Both the position numbers and the translations under genes were made by a program. From Tritrichomonas foetus (Eukaryota; Parabasalia; Tritrichomonadida; Tritrichomonadidae): a stretch of 41,878 bases of DNA. The stretch covers positions 1-41,878 of the forward strand of contig MLAK01000927.1 of assembly GCA_001839685.1 (NCBI GenBank). Direction: 5' to 3'. This document shows positions 28,873 through 39,800 of the stretch, piece after piece (position 1 is the stretch's first letter; each line of letters starts with the position of its first letter). The notes under the pieces were generated by a model, which worked only from the letters and a program-made list of their open reading frames with translations, had not been told where the DNA came from and did no database searches.

Positions 28873-29156
28873 AACACCATGAATTTTATCTTTTCTATTA
28901 TTATTTTTATAAAAGTTTAGAATTCTTGAGTGATCTTCGAAAAATTATTGGAAACAAAGCCGATAATTATCACTTTTTATCCAATCAAGATTTCAATAGA
29001 TTATTTTTAAATGAATTCACAATTTTCAGAAAATCCAATTGAATTAGAATTCTAATATTTAGTGAAAATCTTAAGAAAATACAAGTGGATTTTTGATAAC
29101 ATATGTTTTTAAAAATGTAGTTGCATTCAAAAATGTCATTTTTTTGTATAACCATT
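28873..29156. other. Intergenic region ending in a target-site duplication
   Basis: 284 bp of AT-rich DNA; the last 8 bases (29149-29156, TAACCATT) are the left copy of the target-site duplication of element copy 2. Confidence 0.6.
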
Positions 29157-29534
29157 AGATGTATACAAACTAACTAGCTCTAGATGTAGAAGACTATTGA
29201 GAGATCTAAATGAATAATTGTTGATATTATTGTCATCTAAATATTATTTAATTGTAATCCTATTAATAATATATAAATATTATAATTTAATAATCAAGAT
29301 ACAGAGAAAACCAAATCCAAAAAAAAATTGTGAGAAAAAAATAAACCCCACAGAAATTTCTGAGAATTATTGAGATAAAAAGTGATTTTATAGCATTAAT
29401 ATCTTGATTATTTCTTATCATAAATCGTGCTTTTTATTATCATATGACCCTCCATCGAAAATTATAATGTTTTCCAAAATACAAAAATGAAGTATAAAAA
29501 AAATATTAATAATTTTGATATAAATAAAAAAAAT

Positions 29535-29750
29535 TTAGGCATCAATGAGAAGATTACGAATGTTTTGCCATCTAAATGGCGAGTCATCAGAAAATTCACT
29601 TGGCATNGAGTCTGGAAAAAAACATATTGGATTCCATTTTTCTTGATTTGGTCTTTCAATCGTTGTATCTGTATCCCTGCTTGAGAATGTGCTGTTGAGG
29701 ACTGCCAGTCTATTTTCTTCATATACTAAAATTTTATGACAGAAAAGATT
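29535..29750 (-). pseudogene. C-terminal transposon peptide, copy 2
   Basis: The same frame as in copy 1, but with 13 extra codons (PNQEKWNPICFFPDS region) supplied by the 39-bp stretch, in phase. It ends in TAAA. There is no ATG at its 5' end; it is preceded by TGA. Confidence 0.45.
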
Positions 29751-30044
29751 TCAATACATTCTTATTTGTCAAATGGAAATTGAATTAATTCAACATCACT
29801 GAGTTAAAACTATCAAAATTTTCGCGATTTTTAATTAAAAATCGATAGAAGAAGTGTAAATAGAATTATGGGAAGCAGTATTATAATCTTTGTGATTCTT
29901 GGAAAAAAAGCTTCTCACAATTTTTTTTTAGGCTTTCTCCAAAATCGCTCTTTTTTCGGTTTAATTGTTGCAAAATTTCAAAACTATGAATAAATATGGC
30001 TCATAACTATAAAAAATAGATTTAACAATTGACTGAAAGACTTA

Positions 30045-30143
30045 TCACCCGAAAACTGAAACAATAGCTTCTTCAGAATCATTTTCGAAATATTTTTGAA
30101 TTCGGCCATTTGCGAAGTTTGCGATAAGGGAAATTTTCGTCAT
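30045..30143 (-). pseudogene. N-terminal transposon peptide, copy 2
   Basis: 32 codons identical in protein to the copy 1 peptide, closed by TGA followed by TAA. Confidence 0.5.
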
Positions 30144-30267
30144 TCTTTTAGCTATTTGGNTTTTNATTTTTGACTGATGGNATTAANTAANACNNATGAT
30201 AAGGATCATTTGAGTGATTTCGTACGTTAAGACTATTTGGTTTGTATACATCTTAACCATTAAAGAT

Positions 30268-30335
30268 TTGAATAAAAACATTATATAATTGAATAAAACA
30301 TTATATTATTGAATAAAAACATTATATAATTGAAT
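30268..30335. repeat. Short tandem repeat of 20-21 bp in the CK1 promoter
   Basis: TTGAATAAAAACATTATAT-type units start at 30268, 30289 and 30309, with a partial fourth at 30330. They lie between the transposon and the CK1 start codon, so promoter DNA is the likely context. Confidence 0.85.
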
Positions 30336-30361
30336 GAATGGAGAATCAATAAAATTTTCGT

Positions 30362-31618
30362 ATGATTCCTGGGACCAAAATTGGGGGATGCTTTATTATT
30401 CAAAAGAAAATTGGATCTGGAAGTTTTGGCCAAATATATGTTTGCAAAGACTCTCGCAATAATAAGAATTATGCAATGAAGATAGAATCATTAACATCCA
30501 AATTTCGTCAATTAGCATATGAGGCATACATATACAAAATATTGAATGGTTTCCCTAATGTTCCCCATCTTCATTTATACAAATCAGAGAAAGAACAAAA
30601 TATCTTGATTGTCGACTTACTTGGAAAATCTCTAGAAAGCATCATCTCAACTTATAAAAAGATATCATTGAAAACTGTCATAATGTTATTTGAGCCTATG
30701 ATAAACAGTATTCAATATCTCCATCAGAGAAATTTTATTCATAGAGATATAAAGCCAGACAATTTTGTTGTAGGGCTTGGATCTAAGCAAAGCCAATTGT
30801 ATTTAATAGATTTTGGACTGGCCAAAAGATTTCGTGATCCATTAACTTTACAACATATGGAGTTTTCTGATGGGAAAAAGCTAACGGGTACTGCAAGATA
30901 TGCTTCAGTGAATGTACTTTCAGGAATAGAGCCCACACGAAGAGACGACCTAGAATCTTTAGGATATGTTTTAATTTATTTATTAAATGGAGATTTACCA
31001 TGGACTGGATTGAGTGTCACAAATTCCAAAGATAAATATGCCAAAATACGAGAATGCAAAAAGAATATTTCTCTGGAGGAATTATGTTATGGGTTACCAA
31101 TCGAATTTTTGGAATATTTCAAGGCCATACGAAGTTTAAAATATGACGAAGAACCAAAATATAATGAATATAGAAGTCTTTTTCGTAATTTATTAATCAA
31201 TCTTGGTTATTCATATGATTCGGATTATGAATGGATAAATAAGAGTTTAAATAAGCCAGATTCAGATTGCTCAAAAATGTTACTTAAATCTAAAAGTGGA
31301 TCTTTCTTACTTTCAAGTCCTGTTTCTGTTAAAGTCCACTATCAAGAATCATCTTATGGAGCAGGTTCAGATTTTGAACAGCAAATGAATGATTTAAAGA
31401 AATTACTGAATGTAAGCTCATCATCAGAACATTTTTCTGAGGAGTTGGAATTCTCACGTAATGATATCTTGACAGAAAGTAAATCCAATTCATACTATCA
31501 ATCGATACCATCTTCTACTACATCATCATATAGTCTAGGTGATGATAATTTAACTTTGAGTGAAAGCCAAAGTAACCAAAGTGAAAGAGATTCATTACTT
31601 ATTAGATGTCAATCATGA
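30362..31618 (+). CDS. Casein kinase 1 family protein kinase
   Basis: 418 residues. The kinase domain (about 8-290) is intact: glycine loop IGSGSFGQIYV at 17-27, Lys40, catalytic HRDIKPDN with Asp129, and DFG at 150-152. The CK1 hallmarks are GTARYASVNV in place of APE and RRDDLESLGYVLIYLLNGDLPW. The C-terminal ~110 residues are a Ser-rich disordered tail (SSTTSSYSLGDDN), as in CK1 delta/epsilon-like proteins, where it is autoinhibitory. CK1 genes are numerous in trichomonads. The start codon is 108 bp from a transposon copy, so the promoter is probably short or has been displaced. It is followed by the split helical-repeat gene on the same strand. Confidence 0.96.
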   Translation: MIPGTKIGGCFIIQKKIGSGSFGQIYVCKDSRNNKNYAMKIESLTSKFRQLAYEAYIYKILNGFPNVPHLHLYKSEKEQNILIVDLLGKSLESIISTYKKISLKTVIMLFEPMINSIQYLHQRNFIHRDIKPDNFVVGLGSKQSQLYLIDFGLAKRFRDPLTLQHMEFSDGKKLTGTARYASVNVLSGIEPTRRDDLESLGYVLIYLLNGDLPWTGLSVTNSKDKYAKIRECKKNISLEELCYGLPIEFLEYFKAIRSLKYDEEPKYNEYRSLFRNLLINLGYSYDSDYEWINKSLNKPDSDCSKMLLKSKSGSFLLSSPVSVKVHYQESSYGAGSDFEQQMNDLKKLLNVSSSSEHFSEELEFSRNDILTESKSNSYYQSIPSSTTSSYSLGDDNLTLSESQSNQSERDSLLIRCQS

Positions 31619-31793
31619 TTATAATTATTTGTAAACATATAGAAATATAGACAAACATTATTTTTATTATAACTCTTTTTAAAGATCATTTTTTCATGAG
31701 ATAAGGAGGAAATACAATAGTCATTATTTGGATAAAGAACGATACTGATAGGCATCATTGAAAAAGTTTATCAAATTAGCTATATTTTTTGAA

Positions 31794-33498
31794 ATGGCTG
31801 TTGCTACATTATCAAATAAATGTATCCCAACAAATATTCGACTTCTCACACACCAAATTATTGACAGCTCACTTGACTTAATAGTTGACAATTATCGAGA
31901 CAGACTGACACTTCTAATTCAAATATCTATCGATTTATCCCTCGAAGTTTGTAAAATGCAACGAGATGATAATAATTATGAATTTCCTCTCTCATTTTTC
32001 TACGCAATAGCAGATGCTTACGATAATGAGGTCGACGGAATTCTCGAACTGTTCATGTTTTTTGTTACAAATTGTTCCAACATTGATTCACATGATGAAT
32101 ATTTCTATCAATTCTTCAGGCTTATCTGAAACAACAACCGGTTCCTCTTCTTTTCTTTCTTCTTCTGTTGATTTTTCTAAAGCAAGGTGTGCTGGAATGT
32201 CTTGTTTGATTACATTTGTTGGATATATGCCGAATCATATGCAAGAATTTGCAACAAATCCTATTTTTGAGTTTTTGGCACAAAGAAGAGGTGGAGTTCA
32301 ACTTTATACAATTGAAGCTTGTGACAGCATTTCTGATGCATGTGAAGGATTCAAGACTTTAGGAATTCCTATTTTCGAAGTACTTTCTTTCGTTATGCCA
32401 AAGTTGTCTTCATGTGAGCGAAAAGAAATGGCAATTTCAATTTTGACTATGGCTGCAGAGATTGTTTCTGTTTTTGGCTGTAAAATTCGTGAAGATATTT
32501 TGCGAATATTGGTTTCTACGATCAACCAAATTTTGGCAGTACCACCAATCGGACTTCTTAAGACCCAACATTCGACTTTCATTGATCAACAGGTTCAAAC
32601 TCCACTTTTTTATTTAATTTCAAACATCATTGATACCATTTCTCCGAAATCTCTTGATCTAATTAGTTCATTCTTCCCTTCAATCATTCCTTATTTAAAC
32701 AGTAGTTCTCCACTCATGAGAGGTTATGCAATTTTGACGGCAGCACATATTTGCAAATGTTGCAATTACTCATCTTCAACAGTTCCATCCCTAAAAAACT
32801 CATTAAACATGAATTTATTCATTTCATTAGGCAATTCTAGTGAAGATGAAGGACATAGTGAAAATGGAATAAATGCATTTCATCTAATTAGTGAAGCTGC
32901 TTTTGATTTAGTTTCTAGATGTCAAAATGTGGATGCACGGAGACTTGCAGCAAAAGCGTTTGTTTATTTAATTCAAGCAGACAAATCCCAATTTTTGGAT
33001 AAATTTGATGTTTTGGTTCCTTTTTCTACTGAAATGATCGAATATTGTGGCTATACAGGATTATGGTGTGCAATTGCAATGCAATATGATATGCTACTTG
33101 ATAACACTGCTGCGGTTGAAGCCGTAATTAATGAGCTGCCTAATGGAACAGACGAAGTGTCTTTTGATGCCGAATTTGCTGTTTTCTTGAAAAACATCAA
33201 TACCACAAAATCATTCAATAACAATTTTAATAGTGGAATTGATGAAAGTGTGGAAATAGAAATGAATCAGGATTTCAATGCGAGCTTGGAAGAGAAGTTA
33301 CCTGAAGTTGCAGTGAGTTTGTTTTCTGCCAGTGAACGAATTTACAATGAAACAAGGCATGAAGTAAAAATTATGCTGGCTACAATTATTTCGGGAATTG
33401 ACCAGGAAAGTTTGGAGATATATGCGGGTTCAAATGAAGGAAAAATAGTGAAAATTCAGAGGCGCGTTCAAATGCTGAGGATGCAAAGTTGTATGTGA
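31794..33498 (+). pseudogene. Helical-repeat (HEAT/ARM-like, importin-like) protein split by a +1 frameshift
   Basis: Two open frames in register with one protein: 31794-32129 (from ATG; MAVATLSNKCIPTNIRLLTH) and 32014-33498, shifted by +1. The first ends in an acidic helix then QFFRLI-stop; the second becomes protein-like from SSGLSETTTGSS onward. The shift lies somewhere in 32011-32129. Downstream the protein is a series of paired helices, e.g. CAGMSCLITFVGYMPNHMQE, KEMAISILTMAAEIVSVFG and DARRLAAKAFVYLIQADKSQ, typical of HEAT/ARM solenoids such as karyopherins. There are only ~570 residues and no recognisable importin N-terminal domain, so the gene may also be 5'-truncated. A base error in the assembly, a real mutation, or a programmed +1 shift at ATC-TGA-A are all possible. 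Confidence 0.65.
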
Positions 33499-33810
33499 TT
33501 GTACGTTTTTTTGTTAATAATTCAATAAAGTGTTTTTTATTTGTCTATAAATTGATGTTATTTTTCATTCTTTCATTATGAAATTTGATTTTTTATCTTT
33601 CCCCTTTCTTTAGATCTTAAAATATTAGCTTTAAGATTCCACTGTTTAAAAAAATGATACAAGATGTACAATAACAAGTCATAAAATAAAAACTGAAGAT
33701 GGCTTAAGATAAGTGAAGAAGATATGAAATAATAATAACAACTACAGGGATAGATTTTTATAAATAAAAACAAAATAATATCAAACCGCTCTTATTTGAA
33801 TCAAAACCAT
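33499..33810. other. Convergent intergenic region
   Basis: 312 bp between the stop of the helical-repeat gene and the stop of the deubiquitinase gene; AT-rich, nothing identifiable. AATAAA occurs just after the upstream stop (around 33522). Confidence 0.5.
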
Positions 33811-36800
33811 TCAACTAATTAACTTCAGTAATCTTGAGAGGCCTTTTGCATCTTTATCTCGAAGAGTTGCAATCAGTCGACATATTTCTTTCGGTACAGG
33901 TTCAGGAATTTCATTATCATTCCTCAATTTATCTAAAAATTCCACAATTTCATTTACAGGCGGTTCATATTGCATCAATAATTTGGTTATAATATCGCAT
34001 AACTCCACAATAATCTTGAAGTTGTATGGTTTCTTTAATGATAATAATTCTTTCTTTACAAAATTAAAAGCTTTGTTTTGCTTTTGATTAGAATTTAAGT
34101 TCACACAAATGAATCTGACAAGTTCGATAGCACCAGTCCAAACATCTTCACGAATATTCACTAGAAAATCATTTTGAACAAAATTCATAACAAGATTTTC
34201 AAATTGTGATGACATTACAAACAATTGCATAAGAAGTCGATAAATTGCCAACAAAACATCAGTTCTAGTATTTTCATTATGTGACAGAAGAAGCATTTCT
34301 TTTATATTTTCCATTTGGCCGTGCATCAAAGAAAGCAAATCATCACGACGTTTCCCTACTTGTTGATATGCTCGAAGGAAAGAATCAAGAACTTCAATTT
34401 GCTTTGAAGCAACATTTCCAAATTCATGATTTTTGGCGAAATATTCAAGTATTTCTTTTGGTCTTCCCAAATCAAAGAATAAGTTTGACAATTTCTGACA
34501 TGAATTCAATAATGAAATAGTTAATGATAAAAAGTATATTGAATTCGAATAATTCATATTAAATGCATCATTATTCCATACATAAGGAGAGATTATTTTC
34601 AGGTTTGCATTTGAAATAATGTAATTCTCTAATTGAGGAGCTGTAACAGACATCGATGAAAAGCAATATTGTAAACTGTTTTTGAAAAATTTAGTATCAA
34701 ATAGGAAATGAGAATATTGTGGTGGCAGTAACGCAACAATCATTGAAACTGTTTCAACAGAAGTAACTCTGTTAATTGAATCAAATGTTGAATTCGAAAA
34801 AACTTTTACAAATTTACGTGCAAACCTTCTTTTACAAAAGAAATCCTTCGCATATTTTGAACCAATTACACTGTAAATGAATTTCAATGTTTCTAAACAA
34901 AGTTCTGAATTTTTTCCTTCTACTCTCTTGAATTTTACCATACCTTTAATCAAAAATTTTTGTTTCTTTAAAATCATTGAAATACCATCGGATCTAATAA
35001 CTGACCATTTTAAAAGACCAAAAAATTCTTTATAAGGAAGCATTTTATAGGTGTCGATACCAATTGTATTCAGTTTATAGCTATTTTTTACCCTTGTTAC
35101 ACAATATTCAACAAATTTCTTTATAGAAAAATAAAGTGATGACGATATTTCTTGTAAAAATGAAAGATTTCCTGAAGGTGGAATATATTCTATATCATCA
35201 AATGACAATTCTGGGAATTCACTAAAGGATTTATGTAAAAGTTCACAGCAACATTCACGAACTTTTTCTGAAACACTTAAAAGCCAATTAATAATCCAAA
35301 AATGAGAATAATTTGTTAAAAATGGAACAAGCTCAGATTGAATAAACGGAATTCTTAAAACCAAATCAATCATTAATTCTTCATTTTCTACATATCCAGC
35401 TCCTTTCAAAAATGACAAAACAGATTTCAATAAACTTTGGTTGTCGAAAAATAGTGAAATTGCAAAAATTCCACATACTATTGACATATCTTCTTCAGTT
35501 TCAATGAATTTTTCTATTTCTGTATAAAAATCATTTTCTTTTTCTTCATTGCTCAAAAATTTTCGAATTATTATAGATAAATTATGAGAATTTTTCCGTG
35601 ATTGTAACAAAGGACATAAGAAATTAGGATCTAAGAAGTCTTTTTCAAATTCTTCTCGAATGTGTTCATCATTAACTAACAAACTTAGACACTTATAAAG
35701 TGAATCTAAATTAATTGATAATTTAATTTGTTTATTTTTAGATACATTTAATGACTTTAAAAATGAAATTAAAAATGTTGCCCATTTTTTTTTATCAATT
35801 TTGATTTTTGATTCAAGAATAGAAATTAAAGGACATAGAAATTCATCAAACAAAGACCACCTATTTATCATTGTTTTTTCATTGTTTTCAAGAAAAGACA
35901 AATATGGATCAACAATTGATGTTTTTTCAATTGCTATACAAATAACCTCACTACAAATGTGACGAACTTCTTTATTTTCATTCTTCAACAAAAAATCATT
36001 GTAAATAAATGCTTCATTTAAGAAACTTGAGGACGATTCCTTGTTTAAAATATCTTTAATCCTTTGGAATATTTCAATGATTTGTTTGGGCTCTTTAACA
36101 ATGGATAATGAATTAATTAAGAAATTATAGACAAATTTAACATCAGAAGAATGATCAGCGATTGACATCATGAATTCCAAATATTTTTTATTATTTAGAA
36201 TCAAAGCATTTACAAAGTTCTCAATTTCTTGTGCAAGATTTTGTGCTAGATTGATGTCTATTTCCATATCGTTGAATGAGCTATGAGATGAACTATTATG
36301 GATGCTTTGTGATAAGTGAAAATTGCGACTTTGATAATACAATAAGTATGCATTATCACTTTTTCGAACTCGAAAAGTATTGTCAGTATTGGTATCAGTA
36401 TTTAACAAATTGAAGAGTTTTTCTTGATCAAAACTTTTAATTACTGTATCATTAAATTTATTCCATTCATTGTTTGCTGATCGACAATAACTGTAATAGT
36501 GGCCACCACTTGCATCACCTGAATGCATTTCAACACCAATTAAATCATACATATGACTGTCATCGGAACTATCTTTCATTAATTTAGATAAATCAATTTC
36601 CTTTGGGAAAAAGAATTCATCATTTAGTTTCATTCTTTTTCCATTTTTCATATTAAATGTGAATCTTTTCAAATGGAGAATTAATATTGGTGGCGCTTCT
36701 TCAATGTAATGAAATCTTTTAGCCTCGATTTTACCAATTCCTTCAGCATCATATTTTTCATTCCCTTCAAAAATATCAGGCATTAAAAAGGCTTGAAAGC

Positions 36801-39800
36801 TTTCATCAATATTAGAATGACCATTAATTTCAATTGGAAAAGTAACAAATGTTTCAAAACATTCATTTCGAAAATTCGCATTTGTTCCAATAATCTCATG
36901 TTTTATTTTACCTTGGAAGATTTTGCTTATTTCTGGAATAAAATCACTAAGTCTATCTAAAAGCATCTGAACAAATTCAACTGCATCTTGCTGCTCATGT
37001 GGATTTACAGGTTCATCATACCATTTCCAATTTTTCACAAATTTGGAAATATCAATATATTTTGTTGGAAACAATAAAAGCTTCGCAAAAACATATTGGA
37101 AATTAACAAACCATTGTGGAATTTTTTTCCCTAAATTATTTGATCTATTTTGTTGATGATTATCTTGTTGATCCTCGTGTTGATTGTCTTTTTGGTTTAG
37201 TTTTTCGTTTTGAACTCCTTCAATGTTTTGATGATGTTGGAGAATGAGTGATCGAAATTGTGGAATATTGAATAATTGTTGAATTGTTGCATTCATGTAA
37301 CATGTTGCTCCCAAATTTTTAATTCCTCGGTATTTTGTGAAGCAAAAATCACATTCTTTGGAATATACTTTCACATTATTGTGAGATATGATTTTTGGAA
37401 CAATAATTTTGGATAATTCAGGCTGCTTTTTGATGAAATTTTGCATGATGGAAAAAATATCATCGGAGGGATTAAAATATTTTAGTTTATTAAAAAGAAT
37501 GTTTTCTGTAATGAAATTAAAAACTTTTTCTTTTTTCAAAATGTCATAAATATCAACCACTTTTAAAAAAATAGAAAATATATTTCTGGTAAATTGTTCA
37601 TTTGGTGGAATAAATTCTAATTGTTGAATTAAATTAGCATCCTTTATCGTATATTGACTAAATAAAATATCCATAATATATTTTGACAATTTTTTTGGAT
37701 TACAATTAACAATTTCATTTAGAAGCTCGAAATATTCATCGCAGTTTTTATCAATGGCATTTTTAAGGAGTTTTAATATACAATTCAAGAAATTCTTTGG
37801 CTTTAGCAGTTTAATAACACTGGTAATCGAAGTTCTTGTTTTTGAATTATCAGAAAATATTGAATACTTAAAGAGTTCTATAAATGACTTAGATTTTATA
37901 AACATTTCAGGTGAATATAAAGCGAATTCATGTATAACTTCAATCATTGTCTGTATAAAATAAACAGAATCCTTATGTTGAATGGATAATTGAATAATTT
38001 GCTCAATAACATCTTTGCCTAGTTGCGTAACCACTTTTTTCTTGAGTTTTTCATCTTTAATAATATTTAATAACAAAATTGAAATTTCAATGATTAATTG
38101 AAGCGATTCATCATCTGCAAAATCATTTAATGCATCTCTAAAAAGTGTATTTAAAAGCCATAATGATCCACCTGACATGTAAAAACTATCAACCCATTCA
38201 TTATCATTCAATAATAAATTACCAACAATGTTTAATCGATAAAGAAACACTGATTTGTTATCAAAAGAAAATATTTCGTTCCAATCAGGTTTTCTTTCTA
38301 TTTCTGAATATATATACTCAAATTCTTCTTTCACTGTAGGCAATAAGTTTAATATATCCAATGCTATTCCAGCTATTTCAGGATTATTAGATTTAATTAA
38401 GTTGAAAATTTTTTTGATATATTTGGGTTTTGATAGATATAAAGATGGAAAATAATTGTTTGAAAATTCACATGTAAAAACTCCTTTTTTGCTAGTTTCA
38501 ACTATAAATTCGGCACCATAAAATAGTTTAAAATTTCTCTTCAAAACTTTTTTCCTTTGTAGATAAAAAATCACATTTTTGCTCTCAATTCCTAATAAAA
38601 ATGCAACCCTTTCTGAAAAAGCATCAAAAGAAATATTTTTTGGAACACGAATAATTAGTGTTTTTTCTTCATCTTCTTCAATAGAAATCCGAATTTCATA
38701 ACTACATGATTTTGTTAAATAACGATTTTCTTGAATATTTCTAGAAAGTTTATCAAATTTCGATTCAACTTGATCCATAATTAAATGAATGGCTTTTAAC
38801 GCGGAAATATTATTGAGATGTTTTAGACATATTTTTGTGTAATTAATAATATCTGATGTTTTTTTACTGCTGGAGTATAAATGGCATAAATATCTGATAA
38901 TATCATCATTATTGATTTGTGAAAATGCGAAATTCCATAGTTCATTAATTCCTATTAGTTTTTCTGTTGATTTAACTACTTTATAGTCATCATAGAGGAT
39001 TAAACCATGCTTATCATGAATAAATTGCTTATTATTAAAATAATAAATTTTAAAGCAATTGTTATTTGCTTCTTCAAAAACAAAAATGAGGAATGAAATC
39101 AGAGTGCTATTTTGCTGTTGTAGAGAAAATTCACAAATTTGGTGAATTAAAAGTAAAACTTTTTCTTTAACAATTAATTGAGTTTTCACTTTAAAGATTG
39201 CTTGATACAATGTAATAATTTCCTGAGTATTACTAATTAAATATTCAAAAGAAATTTGAAGAAGTTTATTGAATTCATCATCATTAAAAGGTTCAATGAA
39301 ATGAGAAGTTAGTAAACATAGCAATTCAATAAATTGATTCAGTAATTCATTTTCCGCATTTATCATTTTGTTCAAAATTGCATTAAAAATATCTCTTGCT
39401 TTTTCAGGTGAAATACATTTACATGATGCTGCAAGGATAGATAATATTAAACTCATATCGACATTATCATCATTATCCTCATTAAGCTGATTAAAACATT
39501 GATCTTGAAATTTTCCACATATTTTAGGATTTTCTGGAACAAGCTCAAACAAGGTGTGAACAAAAGTTTTTTTCTCATCAAAATTATTTTCATCAATTTT
39601 TGGGTAATATTCAATCAGTGCATTAAATAATTTTGAACGTTTAGAATCAGTTCCGTAAGGTGCAATTCGTTGGAAGAATTTCAAAACTTGGATTGGAAAA
39701 ATTTCAGATTGTGAAAAAATCCTCCAAATTTGTTTCAGAATTTGTTTTGAAAGATTAGCTAACAAATACTCGAATGATTTTAGAAAAGATTCAATCGTTG

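Larger units (their letters stand above)
29157..30253 (-). mobile_element. Transposable element copy 2 (1097 bp)
   Basis: It is the reverse-complement partner of 17791-18847 with the same terminal AGATGTATACAAAC repeats. It is 40 bp longer, almost wholly through a 39-bp internal stretch (about 29608-29646) absent from copy 1. The perfect 8-bp duplication and near-identity of copies point to recent activity. It holds the same N- and C-terminal coding fragments and eight undetermined bases (29607 and seven between 30160 and 30195). With no transposase of its own it must be mobilised in trans. It landed about 100 bp upstream of a CK1 gene. Confidence 0.93.
29149..30261. repeat. 8-bp target-site duplication flanking element copy 2
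   Basis: TAACCATT at 29149-29156 and at 30254-30261 directly flanks the 14-bp terminal inverted repeats, which is the mark of a DNA-transposon insertion. Confidence 0.9.

Noticed and set aside
17791..30253. A single large Maverick/Polinton-like element with ~1.1-kb inverted repeats
   Set aside because: Each arm has its own terminal inverted repeats, and copy 2 has its own 8-bp duplication. The interior holds ordinary cellular genes and no integrase, polymerase or capsid gene.
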